Assembly (NCBI GenBank): GCA_964404285.1
Contig: CAYOJK010000036.1
Location: 1 to 15,689, forward strand
Direction: 5' to 3'
Origin: JBASEY01 sp964404285
GTDB lineage: Bacteria; CSSED10-310
Length of the DNA: 15,689 nt
Part shown: one piece after another, positions 5,590 through 12,759 of the stretch
How the letters are laid out: each line of letters begins with the position of its first letter
Numbering within the stretch: the first letter of the stretch is position 1
The notes under the pieces: generated by a model
Databases searched by the model: none
Seen by the model: the letters and a program-made list of their open reading frames with translations, nothing else
Told to the model about the DNA's origin: nothing
Translations under genes and position numbers: made by a program

Positions 5590-6734
5590 GATCGACCTCC
5601 CATCCGGCCCATCCGCCAAACTTCGTCAAGGCTGTATTCAGCCAACCATCGGTCAATATCCAATGCGTCGGCCCATGTCGCGGAGGCGCCTCCGTTATCG
5701 TCTAAATCCATCACCACTATTTCTTCTGGTTTTAAGAAGCGTATAAACCTGTCGGAATGTGTGGCGACAATCAATTGCGTTCGTTGTGCAGCCTCGCGCA
5801 TCAAATCCGCCAACAGACTCAACAATTCCGGATGTAAGCTGACTTCGGGTTCGTCGATCATAGTGATGGTTGAAAGATGCGGGCTTTGCAGTAATGCTGT
5901 GAGCCATAGGAATCGAAGAGTCCCTTCTGAGAGTTCGTTCATGTACAACGGCTTGTTGAAGCTCTTGTCTTTCCAGGTCATCGCCAACATTCCAGCCGCC
6001 ACCGGTGGAAAATTCAAGTCCTCGAAGTCTGGAAAAGCCGCTTTCAAAGCGTCCAGAACAGCCTCATATCGATCACGATCCACCTCACGCAGGTAATACA
6101 AATACGGAACTAAGTCCGCGCCATCATGCCCGGGCAAAGTGGCGGGTTTCATAGGTTGAGGCATTTTCACCGGCGCTCTGGGACCTACGTCCAAGACGTG
6201 ATACTGCGTAGCGGTCGCCAAGATACGCCTTAGTTCCTCGGGCTGGCGAAACATTTTCGGCACCTGAGAAAGTGAAGTTTCCAAGAGATTATGTTCCCAA
6301 TCAGGACGGACAAGTTGATTTTCTGCTGTTTCGTAGTACCTGATGTCGCCGTATGACGAATCGATATGTAGAAACGGATCACTAAAGCCCTTCCGTTTCT
6401 GGCACAACAATTCCCTGGAGATGGAATACCCAGAGCCTTTTGGATCGAGCCGGAGGTCATATTCAAGAGGCTCATGCCCAGGAACAGTTATATCGACGAG
6501 CAATGAAAGGCTTTCACTTTTACCGCGAGTCAAAAGATTTGCAATACCGCCGAATAGTGACAAGATACTGTTTAAATTGCCTGATGCCGAAGCGGAGAGG
6601 ATAGAAAAGGCATCTAGAAAAGAAGTCTTGCCGACGCCGTTTGCACCGATAAGAACCATAAAAGGCCGCACCTGTAAATCTATGTTGAGCAGCCGTCTGA
6701 AACCATTTATTTTAATCCGGTTAATCTTATTCAC
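5586..6734 (-). CDS. AAA family (AAA_21/OLD-like) ATPase, RloA-style defence protein
   Basis: A 382-residue ABC/SMC-type ATPase. Walker A is GANGVGKTS at 30-38. The signature-like LSEGTLRF is at 268-275, Walker B TMIDEPEVSLHPE at 291-303 (D294, E295), and the H-loop VATHSDRF at 323-330. The first strand, INRIKINGFRRL, is typical of RecF/OLD-like 'AAA15/21' proteins. Paired with a DUF4276 Toprim-like protein downstream and placed after hsdR, it matches the R-linked ORF pairs (RloA/RloB-type) and other ATPase-nuclease anti-phage modules; its trigger is unknown. The start is GTG at 6732-6734 with AGGAGG about six bases upstream. It overlaps the end of the scar ORF by 8 nt and ends GTGA with DUF4276. 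Confidence 0.88.
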   Translation of the reverse strand: MNKINRIKINGFRRLLNIDLQVRPFMVLIGANGVGKTSFLDAFSILSASASGNLNSILSLFGGIANLLTRGKSESLSLLVDITVPGHEPLEYDLRLDPKGSGYSISRELLCQKRKGFSDPFLHIDSSYGDIRYYETAENQLVRPDWEHNLLETSLSQVPKMFRQPEELRRILATATQYHVLDVGPRAPVKMPQPMKPATLPGHDGADLVPYLYYLREVDRDRYEAVLDALKAAFPDFEDLNFPPVAAGMLAMTWKDKSFNKPLYMNELSEGTLRFLWLTALLQSPHLSTITMIDEPEVSLHPELLSLLADLMREAAQRTQLIVATHSDRFIRFLKPEEIVVMDLDDNGGASATWADALDIDRWLAEYSLDEVWRMGRMGGRS

Positions 6735-6924
6735 TAGTTCCTCCTGTATCAGGAATTTTTCTTTTTTCGGTAGCAGCGACCGCCTTTCTTCTTGGGCTTC
6801 GGGACTTCAATTCCACAGACATCCTCAAGCCCGTAGGCAATGGGGATGGAGCGGTCGGTAACTGAGCTTCATATCCGATGGTCGCAGCGCTTGAGTCAGC
6901 TTTGGTTTTTCTTGATCGAGCCAT
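6727..6924 (-). pseudogene. Scar ORF: hsdM 5' end fused to the tail of a lost gene
   Basis: From the ATG at 6924 the first 22 codons (MARSRKTKADSSAATIGYEA then QL) are identical to the start of HsdM, including its ribosome-binding site upstream. The frame then leaves HsdM and runs through unrelated sequence (PTAPSPLPTGLRMSVELKSR onward) to a stop at 6727-6729, overlapping the ATPase start. In a second frame the unrelated part reads as a plausible C-terminus, TDRSIPIAYGLEDVCGIEVP then PKPKKKGGRCYRKKKNS, stopping at 6749-6751 just before the AGGAGG of the ATPase. The likely history is a recombination that replaced the front of an unknown gene with the hsdM start. The 65-residue hybrid may still be translated and feed ribosomes to the ATPase gene. 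Confidence 0.7.
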
Positions 6925-6946
6925 TGGATGTTCTTCCTTTGCCGGT
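6862..6946 (-). repeat. 85-bp direct repeat of the hsdM start, downstream copy
   Basis: These 85 bases are identical, without a mismatch, to 14264-14348, exactly 7402 bp away in the same orientation. They span about 22 bp of hsdM leader with its AAGGAAG ribosome-binding site and 21-22 codons. The flanks on both sides differ between the copies. Confidence 0.95.
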
Positions 6947-6972
6947 GATATCGATGATTCCAATTTATTTGG

Positions 6973-9900
6973 CTAATGCTTGACAATTTTGTCCCACCCT
7001 AGTGTCCAAAACTCCGATAACAATTCCGCCTGTTCCAGAACCGTCTTCGTCGCTTTTTCCTGTTTATCCGGCGGGTAGCCATATTTCCGGAGAATCCGTT
7101 TGACCATAACCCGGAGTTGAGCTTTGACATTCTCACGCAGCGTCCAGTCGATGGTGACGTTGTTTCGCACCGTCGTCACTAACTCTCGCGCAATCGTTCG
7201 CAGCATATCGTTCCCCAGTACTTTCACAGCGCTGTCGTTGGTCTCCAAGGCATCGTAGAAAGCAAGTTCATCTTCATTCAGGCCAAGCTTCTCACCCCTG
7301 GCTCCTGCTTTCCGCATTTCACGGGCCAACTCGATAAGTTCCTCGATAACCTGAGCTGCTTCGATCGCCCGGTTTTTGTATCGCCTGAGCGCCTGCTCCA
7401 GCATCTCAGCAAAAGATCGTGATTGCACCAGATTCCGTTTTCCGTATGTTCTTATCTCACCAGACAGCAGCCTTTTTAAAAGTTCGACAGCCAAATTCCG
7501 ATAAGGCAATCCTTGAACTTCTGCCAGGAATTCATCTGACAGAATGGACACATCGGGTTTCTTCAAACCGGCGGCAGCGAAAATGTCAACCATACCCTCA
7601 GATGTGACAGCCCGCGAGACTATCTGACGAATGGCCTGATCCAGTTCTTCCTGCGATCGAGGCTCACCGGGAGCACGCTTGATCAACCACGCTTTCACCG
7701 CCTGGAAAAACGCCACATCATCGCGAATGCGCACGGCCTCTTCGTTCGGAACCGACAGGGCAAATGCCTGGGAGAGTTCCCGGACAGCTACTATCAGTCT
7801 CTCCTTGCCATCCGGTTGGGCCAGAATGTGTTCTTGGGCCGGCAGTAATAACTGGAGCCTCTCCTGAGGTGTGCCTGTAACCCATTTCGAGTGGTCGAAA
7901 CCAAAAAACATAGCGCAGCAGATTTCGTATTTTTCCAGCATGACCGTAACGGCTTGCTGTTGATCGATCGTGGTATCGCCCAAACCGCCGCTTTCAGTGT
8001 AAGTGGCAAGCGCTTCCTTGAGTTCAGGCGCCACTCCCAGATAGTCAACGATCAATCCACCGGGTTTGTCACCGAATACCCGATTGACACGGGCAATAGC
8101 CTGCATCAAGCCGTGACCACGCATCGGCTTATCCAGGTACATGGTATGCAAACTGGGCGCGTCAAACCCCGTCAACCACATGTCACGAACCAGAACAACT
8201 CTGAAGGGGTCTGAAGGATCACGAAATCGGGTAGCCAGTTTTTCCCGGCCTAGCTTCTTGCGGATATGCGGCTGCCAATCCGCCGGGTCTGTCGCAGAAC
8301 CCGTTATCACGACTTTGATGATGCCTTCGTTGTCATTATCTGAATGCCACGCCGGACGCAGATCGACGATTTCCCGATACAACTCGATGCAGATTCGGCG
8401 ACTCATGCAAACGACCATGGCTTTGCCTTCCAAGACATCCAGACGTTGCTCAAAATGATTTATCATGTCTTTTGCAATCTGTTTTAACCTCTTCTCAGCT
8501 CCGACAATCGCTTCCAATTGCGCCCACCGCGTTTTGAGCTTCTCTTTTCGCTCCACTTCCTCGCCTTCGGTCACTTCCTCGAACTTCGGATCAATCGTCG
8601 GTTTTTCGGATTCAACCAGTTCGAGTTTTGCCAAGCGGCTCTCATAATAGATGGGCAAGGTTGCTCCATCAGTAACGGCGCGCTGGATATCGTAAACGCT
8701 GATGTAGTCGCCGAACACCGCCCGAGTGTTCTTGTCGGTCAATTCAATCGGTGTCCCCGTGAAGCCGATAAATGAAGCATTTGGCAGCGCATCCCGCATA
8801 TGCCGGGCATAACCATCGATGAAGTCGTATTGGCTTCGATGCGCCTCATCGGCAATGACAACAATATTGCGGCGTTTTGACAGAAGCGGATATTGATCGC
8901 CTTTTTCGTCGGGGAAAAACTTGTGGATGGTGGCAAACACAACGCCCCCGGCTTCCACTGACAGCTTGTCCCTCAAATCCGAGCGGCTGACTGCCTGAAC
9001 AGGCGGTTGGCGCAGCAAGTCCCGGCATAAGCAGAAGGTGGCGAACAATTGGTCGTCCAGATCGTTGCGGTCGGTTATCACGACAATGGTGGGATTCGCC
9101 AAGGCAGGTTCTCGTATGAGCCGGCCGGCATAGAACGCCATGGTCAGGCTTTTGCCCGAACCCTGAGTATGCCAGACAACACCGATGCGACGATCACCCG
9201 GGTGTCCGCCGTGCTGTGTGACCAACGTGCCGGCCTGATCGGTTGCGTATTGCTCGGATTGCAGTCGCGCTGCGCGGAGCGTTTCCGACACCGCTATATT
9301 GACAGCATGGAACTGGTGATACCCGGCCATCTTCTTCACAATCTTACCGTCGCCGACATCTTCAAATACAACAAAACTACAGATCATGGTCAAGAACCGT
9401 TGCTTGTTCAAGACGCCTCCCAGCAAGACCTGCAATTCCATAAATTTTGTTTCGTCGATGATTTCGCCTGAAATCGTCCGCCAGGGTTTGAACCACTCTT
9501 GCCCGGCAGTAAGCGTTCCAATCCGTGCGTTTCCTCCGTCCGAGATTATAAGGAACTGGCTGTAAGAGAACAAAGTAGGCAGCTCTGATTTGTACGTTTG
9601 GAACTGATTGAAGGCTGTCCAGATATTAGCTTTCTTGTCGGTCGGGTTCTTCAGTTCGATCAGAACAAGAGGCAGCCCGTTGACGAAAATAACGATATCC
9701 GGGCGACGGTTATGCTTGTTCTCAACGATGGTAAATTGGTTGGCGGCCAGAAAGTCGTTCTCATCCGGAGAATCAAAGTCGATGACCTTCGCCTGAGCGC
9801 CACGGATAGAGCCATCCGCGGATTGGTATTCTACAGTGACCCCATCGACCAGCATCCTGTGGAAAGCATGGTTACGGAATTCCAGTGTCGAACCTTCCAG

Positions 9901-10134
9901 ACGGTTCAGCTTTCGGTAGGCATCGTTCAGAGCTTCGACCGTGAGGGTTGGATTCAGACGGGCAAGAGCGTCTCTTAATCGCTGTTCGAGCACAACCTGG
10001 GAATAGTCGGACCGTTCCGCAAAGAGGCCGTCCGGAGCGATCTCCGGGCCGCTCTTGATCGCATACCCAAGATGTTCTAACCATTCAAGAGCGGTTATTT
10101 CGAGGTGGGATTCAGTGAATTTGGCTCCGCTCAT
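6973..10134 (-). CDS. hsdR: Type I restriction enzyme, R subunit (HsdR)
   Basis: A 1053-residue motor and nuclease subunit. The N-terminal PD-(D/E)xK nuclease is seen as RPDIVIF at 144-150 (D146) followed by VLIELKNP (E160, K162). Superfamily 2 helicase motifs follow: Walker A TQGSGKS at 323-329, TDRNDLDDQ near 355, DEAH at 429-432, FTGTP at 458-462, LTGFDAP at 653-659 and QAIARVNR at 677-684. The C-terminal third is helical, as in subunits that dock on HsdM. With HsdM and HsdS it cuts unmodified DNA after ATP-driven translocation. ATG 10134 overlaps the DUF1828 stop as ATGA, with GGAG eight bases upstream. All visible catalytic residues are present, so it looks functional. Confidence 0.97.
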   Translation of the reverse strand: MSGAKFTESHLEITALEWLEHLGYAIKSGPEIAPDGLFAERSDYSQVVLEQRLRDALARLNPTLTVEALNDAYRKLNRLEGSTLEFRNHAFHRMLVDGVTVEYQSADGSIRGAQAKVIDFDSPDENDFLAANQFTIVENKHNRRPDIVIFVNGLPLVLIELKNPTDKKANIWTAFNQFQTYKSELPTLFSYSQFLIISDGGNARIGTLTAGQEWFKPWRTISGEIIDETKFMELQVLLGGVLNKQRFLTMICSFVVFEDVGDGKIVKKMAGYHQFHAVNIAVSETLRAARLQSEQYATDQAGTLVTQHGGHPGDRRIGVVWHTQGSGKSLTMAFYAGRLIREPALANPTIVVITDRNDLDDQLFATFCLCRDLLRQPPVQAVSRSDLRDKLSVEAGGVVFATIHKFFPDEKGDQYPLLSKRRNIVVIADEAHRSQYDFIDGYARHMRDALPNASFIGFTGTPIELTDKNTRAVFGDYISVYDIQRAVTDGATLPIYYESRLAKLELVESEKPTIDPKFEEVTEGEEVERKEKLKTRWAQLEAIVGAEKRLKQIAKDMINHFEQRLDVLEGKAMVVCMSRRICIELYREIVDLRPAWHSDNDNEGIIKVVITGSATDPADWQPHIRKKLGREKLATRFRDPSDPFRVVLVRDMWLTGFDAPSLHTMYLDKPMRGHGLMQAIARVNRVFGDKPGGLIVDYLGVAPELKEALATYTESGGLGDTTIDQQQAVTVMLEKYEICCAMFFGFDHSKWVTGTPQERLQLLLPAQEHILAQPDGKERLIVAVRELSQAFALSVPNEEAVRIRDDVAFFQAVKAWLIKRAPGEPRSQEELDQAIRQIVSRAVTSEGMVDIFAAAGLKKPDVSILSDEFLAEVQGLPYRNLAVELLKRLLSGEIRTYGKRNLVQSRSFAEMLEQALRRYKNRAIEAAQVIEELIELAREMRKAGARGEKLGLNEDELAFYDALETNDSAVKVLGNDMLRTIARELVTTVRNNVTIDWTLRENVKAQLRVMVKRILRKYGYPPDKQEKATKTVLEQAELLSEFWTLGWDKIVKH

Positions 10135-10898
10135 GCCGCTAACTCCGCCAGCACATCCTCGCGTTGACTCCAGCGCACAGGATGCACTTCGTAATTTCTT
10201 AAGGCTTCAGTAACACCTTGAGGAATAGATCTATGCTCCGAATCATTCAATAATGCATAAGCGCGTGATTCAGGAGAACGATTTTTCCGCGTGTCTGTCC
10301 ATGCGAAGGCGATCGATTTCGCTGATTCCCGATTGGGTCTATTGATTGCGTGAACGAGGCGCTCAGGCTGTTTTCGAGACTTCGGAATCACGAAATCGAT
10401 CAAGTGGTCATAACCTGTTATCCCCTTGAAGCTAACTCTTGGCGAGTAACGAATATCATTTGAATCGAGCCATGCAACAACATCTTCGTAGAATAAGTTT
10501 GCAAGCATTGGCTGAGCAAGAAAGAACATGTCGTTGACTGCAAGCATAGCTTGTACTAAGTTGTGTTTGCGAAGCGCGAAGTTGTCTGACGAAGCGTGCA
10601 CCTGCAATGCCTTCCCTTCCATCTGCACTCCGAAACCATTCAGAGTCATCTTTAACAAATCCTGGCGTTTCGGGGTATCCAGTTTGCAACTGCTGCTCTC
10701 AAGATCGCTGATCGTATATCCGTCGTCCGTCAAGATGAATTCTCCGTTGACCTTCTTCGCATAGATTTGGATATAGTCGTTGTGATTGTCCAAAAAGGGT
10801 GTTGTGATCTCTACCCACTGGTTGACTTGGCGCAGAATAGTCTTATCCTTCAGCCAAGCATAATACGTGTCTATTAACTTCTGTATGTCTTGGATCAT
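10131..10898 (-). CDS. DUF1828/DUF1829 protein between hsdS and hsdR
   Basis: A 255-residue soluble protein. The first part (IQKLIDTYYAWLKDKT, ITTPFLDNHNDYIQIYA, GEFILTDDGYTISDLE) fits DUF1828. The second (FYEDVVAWLDSNDIRYSPRV, GITGYDHLIDFVIPKSRKQP, then ERLVHAINRP) fits DUF1829. Family recognition is from memory; neither domain has an assigned activity that I can state. GYDHLIDFVIP resembles the core strand of PD-(D/E)xK-like folds, which is only a suggestion. I chose ATG 10898 because it overlaps the upstream stop as ATGA (10895-10898); ATG 10913 would add five residues. It overlaps hsdR by ATGA too, so it is locked into the restriction operon. Confidence 0.82.
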   Translation of the reverse strand: MIQDIQKLIDTYYAWLKDKTILRQVNQWVEITTPFLDNHNDYIQIYAKKVNGEFILTDDGYTISDLESSSCKLDTPKRQDLLKMTLNGFGVQMEGKALQVHASSDNFALRKHNLVQAMLAVNDMFFLAQPMLANLFYEDVVAWLDSNDIRYSPRVSFKGITGYDHLIDFVIPKSRKQPERLVHAINRPNRESAKSIAFAWTDTRKNRSPESRAYALLNDSEHRSIPQGVTEALRNYEVHPVRWSQREDVLAELAA

Positions 10899-11344
10899 GA
10901 GAATAGTCCCCAATGCACCCTAGGCGCTTGTGTGATGTTGCAGAATTGCAGGAAATCATTGTACGTCACCCGAACATTACTTATGTCACGGAAGCGATCA
11001 GCAGGAATCGGTATCGCCCACTTGTCACCATAACCCTCTCGGTACACGTGTAAGTGTGGACCGGGAATCTCTTCATCATCTGGATTCCGGTGCGGCGCTC
11101 CGCTGAGATCGAGACGGAGCAATACCACAACCTGCCGACAGCGACATTGCATCTTTACCTTGAGCAGGTCGATCTTGCCTCGGCTAATATCAAGCAGAAA
11201 TTGTTCTCGTCTATCAGGTGACTGGAGTTTTAAAATTAAGGACTCACCACCTGTTGGGAAACAGTGTGGATCGTTAGTCACTGTGTGTTTTTCCATCGCG
11301 AGCAATGCATCGGCCTCAGCCTGTGATAGGGTAATTTTAGACAT
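10895..11344 (-). CDS. DUF6978-like protein, partner of the DUF1828 gene
   Basis: A 149-residue protein without membrane segments. The middle has a cysteine pair (MQCRCRQVVVLLRLDL, about 69-84) and a striking polar stretch, APHRNPDDEEIPGPHLHVYR, then EGYGDKWA, rich in histidine and acidic residues. It resembles the family named DUF6978 as I remember it; a histidine-acidic cluster could bind metal, but that is inference. The start ATG 11342-11344 has GGAGG eight bases upstream and overlaps the hsdS stop by 8 nt. It ends in an ATGA overlap with the DUF1828 gene, so the two form a unit that may be a TA-like or accessory defence pair. Confidence 0.72.
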   Translation of the reverse strand: MSKITLSQAEADALLAMEKHTVTNDPHCFPTGGESLILKLQSPDRREQFLLDISRGKIDLLKVKMQCRCRQVVVLLRLDLSGAPHRNPDDEEIPGPHLHVYREGYGDKWAIPIPADRFRDISNVRVTYNDFLQFCNITQAPRVHWGLFS

Positions 11345-12578
11345 CAAATGACCTCCGAATGAATTTCTCGGCATCCTTGATCCGAATCTCGCCGGAGATC
11401 AGCTTGGGCAGCAACGTGTCGCGCAGAGCAGCGAGGGTGCGGGATTCTTGCTCAAGCCAATCCATTCGCCTTGTAAAAGTTCGCACGATTTCTTCAAATA
11501 TCTCTAGGATAGGTGGTCCGGGCAACAATTGTATGCTCATGTAGGCTAGGTTCCGGTTCAAGCCTGGTACGGCTGAGTCCGCGTTTAGCGATGCGAGATC
11601 ATGATGTCTAAGAGCATGAAACAGAAACTGCATAGGACAGCCTGGCACCTTCGGAATCACGTAGAATGCGGTGTCTATAACAAAGTAATCGTTTGTGGAC
11701 CAAGTGACAACACCAGGATTACCCTTGCGTCCGACGATAATTCCAGGGCCAGTAGCAAGTCGTTCGTCGTGCCACCCGACCTGTCCATTCGACCCATACA
11801 CTGGAATGGGTCCATCACGCCGGTTTTCTGCCTTCAAAGCTTTCCCATAAGCCAACTCAAGAAGATCACCAAATGACTTTATTATCCACCCCTCCGGCAT
11901 CTCGCCCAACTCAGAGTCCTGGAAGCTGTCAGGAAACAGGTCGCTGATGTGATCGGGCAGGCCGGTCGGTCGGCCTTTCATCTTGGCGCGTACGGGATCA
12001 AAATCAATGAACCAGCTTTTAAACAGCGCCCGGGCCATCCCCTCCAGCGTCACGTTCATCCGGCGGTTGAGTTCGATCTTGTCGTCCAACGTGCCGAGAA
12101 TGTGGGCGATGGCGCGTTGTTCGGAGAGGGGTGGTAACGTAAAAGTGATTTTTCGAAGTTCACTCTGCTTTATACCCAAAACTGTGGTTCCGGAAGCTCG
12201 CGATTTGATCTGATCCTGAACAATCTTTGATTGCATCAAGAATTTCAGGAACGTATTATCCAAAATGCTTGGAATTCCTCGTAATGTGATTAATCTCTGA
12301 GCAAGCGCGACTCGTTCTGACCCTAGTTGCGCAATCTCACCGAGCGGAGCTTCTGTGGTCATTAACACATCCCCTTTTTGGGGCATACCACGGCGCATCC
12401 AATCTATATAACCCTCTTCCGCAATGAACTCGGAAGGGGTTTCGATTCGTCCATTTTTTACAATCTTTGCTGTAATTAAGGGAATTCCCGAAATTGTCTT
12501 TTTCGGTGTCTTGCCGCGGTAATCAATTATTGCTGACATGCAATCTTCAAGAATGAAATCTGCCCACTCACCCGCCAT
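11337..12578 (-). CDS. hsdS: Type I restriction enzyme, specificity subunit (HsdS)
   Basis: A 413-residue DNA-recognition subunit with the usual two-fold layout. Target recognition domain 1 covers about 10-148. The central conserved helix region follows (LPPLSEQRAIAHILGTLDDK at 148-167, then IELNRRMNVTLEGMARALFK and SWFIDFDPV). Domain 2 covers about 226-352, and the distal conserved region is about 376-405 (TLAALRDTLLPKLISGEIRI). LPPLSEQRAI and LLPKLISGEI are hallmark HsdS motifs. ATG 12576-12578 is preferred because AAGGAG lies seven bases upstream; the frame is open to 12602. It overlaps the 63-residue ORF before it and the DUF6978-like gene after it. The recognition sequence cannot be read from the protein by eye. 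Confidence 0.95.
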   Translation of the reverse strand: MAGEWADFILEDCMSAIIDYRGKTPKKTISGIPLITAKIVKNGRIETPSEFIAEEGYIDWMRRGMPQKGDVLMTTEAPLGEIAQLGSERVALAQRLITLRGIPSILDNTFLKFLMQSKIVQDQIKSRASGTTVLGIKQSELRKITFTLPPLSEQRAIAHILGTLDDKIELNRRMNVTLEGMARALFKSWFIDFDPVRAKMKGRPTGLPDHISDLFPDSFQDSELGEMPEGWIIKSFGDLLELAYGKALKAENRRDGPIPVYGSNGQVGWHDERLATGPGIIVGRKGNPGVVTWSTNDYFVIDTAFYVIPKVPGCPMQFLFHALRHHDLASLNADSAVPGLNRNLAYMSIQLLPGPPILEIFEEIVRTFTRRMDWLEQESRTLAALRDTLLPKLISGEIRIKDAEKFIRRSFDV

Positions 12579-12759
12579 TCGTTTCTCCTTTGTCCTTCTC
12601 ATCGATGAATCCGTAGGCGCGCTTCTTCTTCAGCGGCTGGGAAGGCGTCAACTGACTGATCGCCTCCACAATTCTCACGATCTGTTTATCGCGCGTGATC
12701 AGCTTCCGTTCATGTTCAACCAAATCGAATTCCTCGGTTGCAAGCTGCTTATCCACCAT
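12568..12759 (-). CDS. 63-residue small protein between hsdM and hsdS
   Basis: A charged small protein (MVDKQLATEEFDLVEHERKL then ITRDKQIVRIVEAISQLTPS, with a lysine-rich end) that looks largely helical. Three facts argue that it is translated. AAGGAG lies seven bases before its ATG. It overlaps the end of hsdM by 11 nt and the start of hsdS by 11 nt. Its frame is open throughout. I recognise no family. A small helical protein at this spot might bridge HsdM and HsdS or regulate the complex, but it could also serve only to couple translation from hsdM to hsdS. Confidence 0.68.
   Translation of the reverse strand: MVDKQLATEEFDLVEHERKLITRDKQIVRIVEAISQLTPSQPLKKKRAYGFIDEKDKGETNGG

Noticed and set aside
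7419..9978. Several rightward frames of 60-140 codons opposite hsdR
   Set aside because: They are antisense shadows of a strongly supported 1053-codon gene.
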